A stretch of DNA of 9,454 nt from an uncultured Collinsella sp. (GTDB taxonomy: Bacteria; Actinomycetota; Coriobacteriia; Coriobacteriales; Coriobacteriaceae): contig CALDBJ010000026.1 of NCBI GenBank assembly GCA_937937835.1, positions 1 to 9,454 of the forward strand, given 5' to 3'. The position numbers and the translations under genes are program-made. Shown piece after piece: positions 1 through 5,854 of the stretch; position 1 is the first letter of the stretch; each line of letters begins with the position of its first letter. The notes beneath the pieces are model-generated. The model was given only the letters and a program-made list of their open reading frames with translations. It was not told the origin of the DNA and did not search any database.

Positions 1-44
1 CGGGAACGGCCTGTCCGCCTAATGTGTTCGGCTGAGATCGGAAA

Positions 45-536
45 TCAACCGAGCTCCTTGTATGTAACGTTGAGACCGTCCAGCCCTGACGGCGTCTGCG
101 TAATTTTATATCGATAGATACCCGGAGCCTTGAACAGAGAGGTTTTAATTTCGGCACTCAGTTTGGCGGTTATTGTCTTAGTTTTCTCACCGGTATTCTC
201 TGTGCTTGTAAGGCCTTTGTTGGAAAAATTAACGGAAGTCGGCGAAAGCGTGACGGCGTCTGTCACTCCAGCATAAACGGGCATACCGCTCGTGCTCGTA
301 AGCTCACTCTCCTCATCCGCCGGCGCAATCGAATAGTTAAACGTCGCATTAGGCACCACGGCATTCTCATTCATGGTAAGCGTCGAGGTGATCGTGACCT
401 TGTTGTCTTTTACCGGCAGATGCGGTTGAGCGGCACTGTCCTCCGCCCACGCGGGCGCGACAACTCCCACCAAAGCCAGCAGCATCGTGGCAGCCACAAC
501 TGCAAATGCTGTCAGTCGTCTCTTTCCAGTTTTCAT
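45..536 (-). CDS. FctA-like pilin N-domain protein, apparently truncated at its C-terminus
   Basis: Predicted secreted pilin of 163 aa. I start it at the ATG ending at 536 because AGGAAGGA lies 6 bases upstream; a longer reading to 578 has no such site. Residues 1-31 are a signal peptide: KRR, a hydrophobic core, and a cleavage site after AWA31. Residues 46-160 align by eye with the N-terminal domain of S. pyogenes Spy0128/FctA: VTITSTLTM with LTVTKNLDL, VPNATFNYSI with IPNTDFTFKI, and APGIYRYKITQ with KPGVYYYKVTE. In that comparison the isopeptide Lys is Ser51 and the catalytic Glu is Gln147. The frame stops at NVTYKELG, where the last strands of the domain (with the bonding Asn), a second domain and a VPTG sorting motif would follow. 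As it stands it could not be anchored or polymerised by a sortase. It lies 51 bases downstream of the SipA-like gene, on the same strand. The family call is fairly sure; whether the product is functional is doubtful. Confidence 0.72.
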   Translation of the reverse strand: MKTGKRRLTAFAVVAATMLLALVGVVAPAWAEDSAAQPHLPVKDNKVTITSTLTMNENAVVPNATFNYSIAPADEESELTSTSGMPVYAGVTDAVTLSPTSVNFSNKGLTSTENTGEKTKTITAKLSAEIKTSLFKAPGIYRYKITQTPSGLDGLNVTYKELG

Positions 537-542
537 GTTGTA

Positions 543-550
543 TCCTTCCT
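543..550 (-). promoter_or_regulatory. Ribosome binding site of the FctA-like pilin
   Basis: The minus strand reads AGGAAGGA followed by TACAAC and ATG. The 6-base spacing fixes the start at 536 rather than 578, and places the signal peptide's basic residues directly at the N-terminus. Confidence 0.75.
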
Positions 551-587
551 CTCGGGCATATGCCCTTAATAAAACCAATCTCCGTGC

Positions 588-1220
588 CTACAGGTTCGAC
601 CTGCGCAGCACGCTGATCACGTTGCCCTTGATCTGCGAGCGGGCAATCGGCCCGTACAGGCGGCTGTCGTGGCCGCCCTCACGCAAATCTGCCAGTACAA
701 AGAACTCATCCGTTCCCAGGCGCACGGGATAGTCCACAGCAGACTCATAGCGCGGCGTCGGCGTGGTGATGTCGCTTTCCACAACAACAGCCCCGTTAAC
801 CATGAGCTCGCCTTCCTCGGTAATCGTGACCTCATCACCGGGACGGGCAACCACGCGGCCTAGGCGCTCTGCGCCATCCGCGGTGTATACCACCACGTCA
901 CCCTCGTTGAAGCTCTGGCTGAACCTCCAGTAGAGCATGACGTCACCCGAACAGATACGCGGGGCCATCTCGCCAGTCGTGACTGCACCCACGCCCAAGA
1001 CCACGCCAAAGAGCAGCCAGAGCGTCACGACAAAAAATGCCAAGCGCGCCAGAAAACCCACGATATCGCGCCGGTCGTCCGCTTCTCCCAGATCTGGCGC
1101 CGCATGGGCGCCCAACCTCACGTTCGACGCGGCCGAATACCGCGAGCCCCGGGGTCTTCCCTGCGGGGCCGCTCGTGCGGCTGGCCCATCACCAGCATTG
1201 CTGGCACCATGTCTTCTCAT
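588..1220 (-). CDS. SipA-like catalytically dead signal peptidase I homologue
   Basis: Membrane protein of 210 aa with the S26 signal peptidase fold. Residues 1-50 form an Ala/Arg-rich, probably cytosolic tail, and residues 53-80 one membrane span. The extracellular domain keeps family landmarks: a MAPxxxxGD box (85-93), VVARPGDEV (123-131), VNG (141-143) and DSRLYG (185-190). The catalytic residues are absent. The GxSMxP serine is Glu84 in GEMAP, and the lysine expected before R122 is Gly121 in RLGRVVA. The usual GDNRxNS box is ADLREGG. S. pyogenes SipA, a chaperone-like factor needed to polymerise FctA pili, is known to have Asp and Gly at these two sites, so I infer the same role here. The start overlaps the adhesin stop by 4 bases (ATGA), suggesting translational coupling, with AGAGGGG upstream. 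A housekeeping signal peptidase is unlikely. Confidence 0.85.
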   Translation of the reverse strand: MRRHGASNAGDGPAARAAPQGRPRGSRYSAASNVRLGAHAAPDLGEADDRRDIVGFLARLAFFVVTLWLLFGVVLGVGAVTTGEMAPRICSGDVMLYWRFSQSFNEGDVVVYTADGAERLGRVVARPGDEVTITEEGELMVNGAVVVESDITTPTPRYESAVDYPVRLGTDEFFVLADLREGGHDSRLYGPIARSQIKGNVISVLRRSNL

Positions 1221-4200
1221 AGGCGCCCGCCCCTCTTGGAGCCGCGGCGTAAACGCAGCGCAACCATGCCCGTAGCCAACAGCACGCCGGCGGCCAAAAT
1301 CGCCAGGGCATAGATGGGGTTGCGCGTAATACCCGTAGGCACCGCGACCTGTCGGGAATTGGTGGCCTTAGCTTCAACGGCAACGGTCACACGCGGACCG
1401 TTGAGCGTGCCGCTCGCACCCGTAAGCTCGGCGTGGTACCCCAACGACGAATAATCGTCTTCGCTCACGGTATAGACCGCGTTGTAATCCAGCGCCTTAA
1501 TCGAAACGGTCAGGCCGTCCTTAACGGCAAACGGCACGGTCGCCTTGCCCTGGCCATCGGCCGTAAAGGCCGTCTTGTTTTCCACGGTCTCGGCCCGATC
1601 ATTCGGTCGCGCCACGAGCACATGGCTGCCTTGGGCAGACGCATCCGAATACTCGATGGCGTAGGTCTGACCAGCCTTGAGGCCCGTAAAGGTCGCCGTC
1701 ATCTTAAAGTAGGCACGCTTGTCGCCCATATTGCCCGTAACGCTCTTGGAAACCTTGAGTGTGTAGGTGCGCGGGGTGAATCGTGCGTATACGCATCCCG
1801 TATGGCGATCTTTTACGTTGTACGTATAGGTGGGTGAAGACGACAGCAGCTCCGGGGCGTCCGGATTCGATAGGTCGTACCAACCCTCAAAGTGATAGCC
1901 CTCCTTGGGAGTGGCCACCGCCTCCACAAACGTGCCGTCATCCACAAAGTAGGCAACGCCCGATTTTTTGTACGCGTCCTCGTCCTTGCCCGAGCCATCC
2001 CCGGCATCGATGGAGCCCTTTGCCCCCTTAAGCTTGGAGCTGACCGTGCCGCCCGTCGTTACGTTGCTCCACGTGCCATCGGCATTTTTAAGCTGGGCAA
2101 CAAAGGCCTGACGATACTTCCATTGCGCCACGAACGTCGCGCCCTGGCTCTCGGGAATGTTTTCGACGGTTACCGCATCGCCCACAGCACCGGTATCCGG
2201 ATTGACCTTCTTGCCCTTAATGGTAAGAGTGCCGGAATCCGTGGTGCCCTCGGGAGCTGTATGGGTCACCGTGTGTTTGGCATCGAAGCGAACGGCTTTT
2301 CCCGAGCCCGCGTACTCCCAGCCCATAAACTTCCAGTCGTCGTTTTGTCCAACGGCAGCATGGGAGGTATAGCTCGCTCCAGCGCCAGAAAGCTGTACGA
2401 AATCGCCCGTGGACTCATTGTACGGATCGTAGTGATACGCTTTGCCGCCGTTCACATCGTATTGAACGCCTGCCTTGGAAAACACGAGGTGCACTTTGTA
2501 GTGCTTTGTGACCTTGTCGACCTCAAAGCGATAGGTACCATCTTCCAATCTGGTCCAATGTGCGTCGTCGTCTGCGGAATAGAACTCGCCGTTGACAAAA
2601 GCACCGATAAAGACTGCCCCGTCATCGCGTTTGGCATCGACCATAAAGTAGGAGTTCTTCTCCTGTTTACCTACGTAGTTTTTGGCATAGGTAAAGTCGG
2701 CGGTCTTGGTATCGGAGTTATAAAAATACGTTCCGCTTCCGTTGGGCGTCGTGTACGTCTCTATGCGATAGAACTCCCTAAACGAGATATTGTCGAGGAA
2801 GTTGCCGGTCGAATTGCTCCCGTTGGCCGTGTTGTAGGCCACAAAAGCAAAGACGCTCTGGTTTTGGCCATCCGGAATGGTGTAGGTATAGTCGTAGTCG
2901 ACCTTTTTATTGTACTCGAGCGCGTTGGAACCGTAGGAAGCCCACGCGTCGTTTTCGGACGCCATGATCCACACGCACCATTTTTCGGTATGTTCCGCAT
3001 CGGCCGTCCATGAGAACGCGCTTCCGCTAGACGCACTGGCAAATCCACCCACTTTGTCAAATTTGGTCGAATACAGGATGATCTTTTTGCTGCAGCCCGA
3101 TTGGGAAAAATTGGCCACATCCAAGCCGACATAGTTATCGACGCTTATTTGAATCCATTGAATAATTTGCTGGTACTGATCGAGTGCTTTTTGATTGTCC
3201 TTGTACGGCTCGTTTTCTTGTCGCGGACCGATGATAAGGGCCATGGCGTCTCGACCCGAGCGGCCGCGGTGGTCGAGCCCCCACTCGTACTGTTTTCCCG
3301 GATCGGTTGTCACATATTGGTAGAGTGAGCTCGCCTCATGTGCGTTGAGCTCGGCGGCGTACTCGCCATCCGAGGGTGCAAATGTAACAGAATGCCCAAC
3401 TGGGTCGATATAGTAGTCGTTCTGGGCAACGATCTCGATACGATGGTCCGTCTCGGTCGTACGCCAATGGGGCGAGCACAGCGTAAACTTGCTGGTGCTC
3501 TTGTTCCCTAGATGTATATCGTCTTCAAAACTGCCGTTAGCAATGTTCGTATTTTCGTTCTTAAGATTCGAGGTCGAGAACGCATAGTTATTTAACGTTG
3601 TCATGGTCTCGGACGAATTTTCTTGATATACCTTGCCGAAGTCAGTATAGATGTCACGCGTGCCCTGCTTTTCCACGTGAACGTCATTGACCAGATTGCC
3701 AAACCACTCCCGGTATTGTTCGTTTGCCCCCGTAAGATTTGAATCGTAGCAAGTTAGTGCAAGCATCGTATTTTCGGACGCTGCGGTATAGACTGCCTGA
3801 TAGGCAAACTCATCGTCTTGCTCGGGAAGCGCTCGATAATAGTGTGTACTGTTGGTGCCAAAGGAGAACCAACCCTGTCCGTTAGAGCTTACGAGCCACA
3901 CAGAAAGCGCAATGCGACCGTCGCTCTGCTCAAACGAGAAGTGGGATCCGTCGGCGCTGCTACCAGCAAAGCCGCCATTTGCAGCAAAGGGATCGCTGTA
4001 AACGGTGTGCTGCTCAACGGTATTTCCCTGGGGCATCTTGCCCTGTGCCTTAAGCCAAGTCCGCAGTTGCATGAGCTGGTCTTGGCCTGCGCTGTTAACC
4101 GACAGATTCTCCTGTTGAGGACCCATCGTGAGCATCAGCACGTCGTGTTCGGTTGCGGCGCGATGGTTGAGGCCCCACTCGTACGTGGCGCCGCTCTGGG

Positions 4201-4459
4201 TGGAAAAGGTGGTGTAGGTTGATCCAGGTTCAAAATAGTTACCGGCACCCTGTGGCCTCAAATTCCATGCAAGCGCAAAATGATTACCGTTAGCTTCTTT
4301 GGTGTTCGTTTGGGGCTTGAGGAGCTGCGTGGGAGTTGCGAGGTACGACGTCTCGCCGATCCTATTAGTCGGAGAGGTCGTCGACCAACCAGAAGCTCGG
4401 TTGGTAAAGGTTGGGTTCGCTATAAGGTTGCCATCGTCACCGTACGCACGCGAGGGCAA
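1217..4459 (-). CDS. Large pilus-type surface adhesin with VPTG sorting signal (frame-disrupted at its signal peptide)
   Basis: Body of a cell-wall-anchored adhesin, 1080 codons counted from a TTG at 4459. That TTG is probably not the true start, because the signal peptide lies upstream in another frame. Two tandem modules (about 11-262 and 305-560) look like jelly-roll ligand-binding domains: both open with NP/NGSF-type strands and share YEWGLN/DHR (93-100, 391-398) and GPxQEN (113-118, 411-416). Then come two InlB B-repeat-like modules (about 665-780, 785-893; FMGWEY, ATFVAQW, FEGWYD, YARF). The domain at 898-1034 resembles the Spy0128 C-terminal domain/DUF7601, with a plausible isopeptide triad K905, E1000 and N1034. 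The C-terminus is a sorting signal: VPTG (1040-1043), a hydrophobic helix, then an RLRRGSKRGGR tail. The x-VPTG motif resembles those of streptococcal FCT pilins and suggests attachment by a pilus sortase. The position before sipA-like and pilin genes fits a Cpa-like tip adhesin. The ligand is unknown. Confidence 0.85.
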   Translation of the reverse strand: MPSRAYGDDGNLIANPTFTNRASGWSTTSPTNRIGETSYLATPTQLLKPQTNTKEANGNHFALAWNLRPQGAGNYFEPGSTYTTFSTQSGATYEWGLNHRAATEHDVLMLTMGPQQENLSVNSAGQDQLMQLRTWLKAQGKMPQGNTVEQHTVYSDPFAANGGFAGSSADGSHFSFEQSDGRIALSVWLVSSNGQGWFSFGTNSTHYYRALPEQDDEFAYQAVYTAASENTMLALTCYDSNLTGANEQYREWFGNLVNDVHVEKQGTRDIYTDFGKVYQENSSETMTTLNNYAFSTSNLKNENTNIANGSFEDDIHLGNKSTSKFTLCSPHWRTTETDHRIEIVAQNDYYIDPVGHSVTFAPSDGEYAAELNAHEASSLYQYVTTDPGKQYEWGLDHRGRSGRDAMALIIGPRQENEPYKDNQKALDQYQQIIQWIQISVDNYVGLDVANFSQSGCSKKIILYSTKFDKVGGFASASSGSAFSWTADAEHTEKWCVWIMASENDAWASYGSNALEYNKKVDYDYTYTIPDGQNQSVFAFVAYNTANGSNSTGNFLDNISFREFYRIETYTTPNGSGTYFYNSDTKTADFTYAKNYVGKQEKNSYFMVDAKRDDGAVFIGAFVNGEFYSADDDAHWTRLEDGTYRFEVDKVTKHYKVHLVFSKAGVQYDVNGGKAYHYDPYNESTGDFVQLSGAGASYTSHAAVGQNDDWKFMGWEYAGSGKAVRFDAKHTVTHTAPEGTTDSGTLTIKGKKVNPDTGAVGDAVTVENIPESQGATFVAQWKYRQAFVAQLKNADGTWSNVTTGGTVSSKLKGAKGSIDAGDGSGKDEDAYKKSGVAYFVDDGTFVEAVATPKEGYHFEGWYDLSNPDAPELLSSSPTYTYNVKDRHTGCVYARFTPRTYTLKVSKSVTGNMGDKRAYFKMTATFTGLKAGQTYAIEYSDASAQGSHVLVARPNDRAETVENKTAFTADGQGKATVPFAVKDGLTVSIKALDYNAVYTVSEDDYSSLGYHAELTGASGTLNGPRVTVAVEAKATNSRQVAVPTGITRNPIYALAILAAGVLLATGMVALRLRRGSKRGGRL

Positions 4460-4550
4460 CCCCCCCGACCATAACGAACGAGCATAAGACCGCTGCCAAC
4501 ATCACAAAGGTGCGGCGCATCGACGCTATATGACCGAAAGGACCCTGCAT
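4437..4550 (-). CDS. Detached signal-peptide start of the adhesin, ending at a frameshift
   Basis: Short frame of 37 codons from an ATG ending at 4550 (G6 run as possible ribosome site, 7-base spacing); a second in-frame ATG ends at 4520. Residues 11-30 (MRRTFVMLAAVLCSFVMVGG) form a basic n-region and hydrophobic core, then the frame closes at a TGA after VALACVR. Removing one G from the seven-G run at 4460-4466 joins residue 30 to LPSRAYGDDG of the adhesin, giving a classic signal peptide with cleavage after SRA and a continuous protein of about 1110 aa. This shows the two frames are one gene. As the base sequence stands, the adhesin is not secreted by this route. Confidence 0.8.
   Translation of the reverse strand: MQGPFGHIASMRRTFVMLAAVLCSFVMVGGVALACVR
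4460..4466 (-). repeat. Homopolymeric G7 tract at the frame break of the adhesin signal peptide
   Basis: Seven C on the plus strand are seven G in the coding strand, inside the hydrophobic-core/cleavage part of the signal peptide. Six or nine G would restore the frame; seven gives OFF. Such tracts are classic slipped-strand phase-variation switches for surface proteins, although seven is at the short end for high mutability. A base-calling error is the main alternative. Confidence 0.8.
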
Positions 4551-4618
4551 GGGCGCACCCCCCAGCCGCAGCCCGAGCTTTCGCGCAAGCTACACAAGTA
4601 GTACGTTTAAGTTTTTTG

Positions 4619-4647
4619 ATTCTACAACCAGCCCAGGGCAAAAGCAA
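4619..4647 (-). promoter_or_regulatory. Candidate promoter of the pilus operon
   Basis: On the minus strand TTGCTT (4642-4647) is followed after 17 bases by TAGAAT (4619-4624). The -10 box matches consensus at 5 of 6 positions; the -35 box is weak at 3 of 6, so an activator may be needed. It lies about 70 bases upstream of the adhesin ATG at 4550, in the gap after the LysR gene. Confidence 0.45.
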
Positions 4648-4672
4648 AATCATGCGTAACCGATTTGCAGTC

Positions 4673-4690
4673 ATTTTTCGCATTTTTCGC
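4673..4690 (-). repeat. Tandem 9-base direct repeat upstream of the pilus promoter
   Basis: Two adjacent exact copies of ATTTTTCGC (plus strand; GCGAAAAAT on the coding strand), followed by a degenerate ATTGCGC. They end about 25 bases upstream of the candidate -35 box, where an activator would bind. No regulator can be assigned. Confidence 0.4.
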
Positions 4691-4742
4691 ATTGCGCAGG
4701 TAGGACGCCAAAAGCGGCTAAAAAAGCCCCGTCCCAAATGAG

Positions 4743-5621
4743 CTACTTGAGGAGTTGTGCCATGGCGTTGACGAATTTTTGGACTTGGAGGGTTGGCTCG
4801 AGCGGGTAGTGCAGAAAGACCGGTACCTCGCGGCCGCACAGGAACGGCACGCCCACAAAGGCCGGGTGCACCCCCGACCACGCTCCGCAGGTGAGCACCG
4901 CGTCGCCCTTTTCCTCCGCCTCGTTAAAGAGCGCAAAGTCGAAGCTATCCACATCGATCACGTCCACGCCGCCGTCGGCCAACAGGTCGATGCGCAGGCT
5001 GTCCATGGCGTCGTTGCCGTGGCGGAGCACGCGCAGGCGCATGCCCTCCAAGTCGGCGACCGTAATGCGTGTCTTGCGCGCCAGCGGGCTCGTGCGCGGC
5101 ACGTCGATATAAAACGGCACGTTGACGATGCGGAGCTTTTGGCAGGTGTCGCCCCAGCGCGGGGTCGAAAAACTCGACTGCACCACATCGACCTCGCGGC
5201 CCAAGCTGCGCATGACGGATTCGCGCTCGTCGTAGAGGTCGCTTACCGGCACGATCTCAAATCGCAACGATGGCTCCAGCTCGTGGATGCCCGTCCACAT
5301 CGACAGCGTTTGGCGCCCCGGGCACATCATCGACACGCCCAGGCGCACGGCACCGCTATCGCCCGCCGCACGTCGAGCACGGCGCAGGGCGTCCTCGGAC
5401 TGGCGCATGATCGAGCGCGCGTCGTCCACCAGCAGAGCACCCGCCGGCGTCACCTTGACGCCCGAATGCGAGCGCTCAAACAGCGTAATACCGAACTCCG
5501 CCTCGAAGCCCGATACCTGCTTGACGAGCGCCGGAGTCGACACGCGCAATTTTGCCGCCGCACGCGAGAAGCTTCCCAGCTCCGCGGCGGCCGATATGGC
5601 CTCAAGTCGTCGATCGTACAC
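4743..5621 (-). CDS. LysR-family transcriptional regulator
   Basis: DNA-binding regulator of 292 aa, a typical family length. I start it at the GTG ending at 5621 (VYDRRLEAI) because GGGAG lies 6 bases upstream and the N-terminus then fits the family; an ATG at 5654 would add 11 basic residues without a clear ribosome site. Residues 3-62 form the winged helix-turn-helix: LEAISAAAELGSFSRAAAKL, then STPALVKQVSGFEAEFGITLFERSHSGVKVTPAG. Residues 84-292 are the ligand-binding domain. The gene points away from the dehydrogenase/transporter operon across 233 bases, the usual arrangement for a LysR regulator controlling its neighbour in response to substrate. The pilus locus starts downstream on the same strand behind its own candidate promoter, with no strong terminator between, so read-through is possible. 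The effector is unknown. Confidence 0.93.
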   Translation of the reverse strand: MYDRRLEAISAAAELGSFSRAAAKLRVSTPALVKQVSGFEAEFGITLFERSHSGVKVTPAGALLVDDARSIMRQSEDALRRARRAAGDSGAVRLGVSMMCPGRQTLSMWTGIHELEPSLRFEIVPVSDLYDERESVMRSLGREVDVVQSSFSTPRWGDTCQKLRIVNVPFYIDVPRTSPLARKTRITVADLEGMRLRVLRHGNDAMDSLRIDLLADGGVDVIDVDSFDFALFNEAEEKGDAVLTCGAWSGVHPAFVGVPFLCGREVPVFLHYPLEPTLQVQKFVNAMAQLLK

Positions 5622-5627
5622 GTCAAT

Positions 5628-5632
5628 CTCCC
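5628..5632 (-). promoter_or_regulatory. Ribosome binding site setting the GTG start of the LysR gene
   Basis: The minus strand reads GGGAG, six bases, then GTG ending at 5621. It favours this GTG over the ATG at 5654, which is preceded only by a C-rich stretch. Confidence 0.6.
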
Positions 5633-5688
5633 GTTTTCGCACCCGTGACCGCATGGTGCCACAGGGGGTTGTTTTCGCAGGTCACGCG

Positions 5689-5698
5689 CTCAATTGAG
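5689..5698. promoter_or_regulatory. Palindromic operator candidate overlapping the -35 box
   Basis: CTCAATTGAG is a perfect 10-base palindrome covering most of the operon's -35 box. A second imperfect dyad, CAGTATAAACCTACAG (5715-5730), covers the -10 region. Either could be a binding site of the adjacent LysR protein; neither has been matched to a known operator. Confidence 0.4.
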
Positions 5699-5723
5699 AA
5701 TAGCCTGCATCGCACAGTATAAA
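5694..5723 (+). promoter_or_regulatory. Promoter of the dehydrogenase-transporter operon
   Basis: TTGAGA (5694-5699) and TATAAA (5718-5723) each match consensus at 5 of 6 positions, with an 18-base spacer. Transcription would begin near 5730 and give a leader of about 125 bases. On the opposite strand TATACT (complement at 5716-5721) is a possible -10 box for the LysR gene, so the two promoters may overlap face to face. Confidence 0.6.
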
Positions 5724-5801
5724 CCTACAGTTAACGCCATTCTAACAAATATGAAATTCACCTGCGCAAACGCAAAGCATACGATAACCAGCGAAAACCA
5801 C

Positions 5802-5828
5802 GTGGGTCGATTAATGAGAACGACCCAC
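5802..5828 (+). other. Leader hairpin just upstream of the operon's first gene
   Basis: GTGGGTCG (5802-5809) and CGACCCAC (5821-5828) form a perfect 8-base-pair stem with an 11-base loop (ATTAATGAGAA). There is no U run, so it is not a terminator. It sits in the 5' leader, 26 bases before the ATG, directly before the GGGAGG/AAGGGAAG purine-rich region, and could affect translation or transcript stability. CCACGTGG (5798-5805) overlaps its left arm as a separate palindrome, so a DNA-binding role is also possible. Confidence 0.5.
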
Positions 5829-5854
5829 CGGGAGGCACAAGAAGGGAAGTTCCT

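Noticed and set aside
34..42. AGATCGGAA resembling the start of a sequencing adapter
   Set aside because: Nine matching bases only; the following bases (ATCAACC) do not continue the adapter, and the match runs into the pilin stop region naturally.
1892..3013. 373-codon plus-strand frame inside the adhesin
   Set aside because: Antisense to recognisable InlB-like and ligand-binding modules; the product has no coherent motif.
4437..4470. Lipoprotein signal (VALAC) in the unshifted leader frame
   Set aside because: The residue three before Cys is Ala rather than Leu/Val/Ile, and the frame ends two residues after the Cys, so there is no lipoprotein to make.
4705..4732. Terminator for the LysR gene (GGCTTTTTTAGCC on the minus strand)
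   Set aside because: Only a 4-base-pair stem with a T-rich loop and no T run after the stem; too weak to claim.
4420..4881. 153-codon minus-strand frame spanning the LysR end and the adhesin leader
   Set aside because: Overlaps the LysR C-terminus in another frame and has random-looking composition. The signal-peptide frame (4437-4550) is the meaningful one here.
4755..5648. 297-codon plus-strand frame opposite the LysR gene
   Set aside because: His/Arg/Ala-rich composition with no domain; the minus strand encodes an unmistakable LysR protein.
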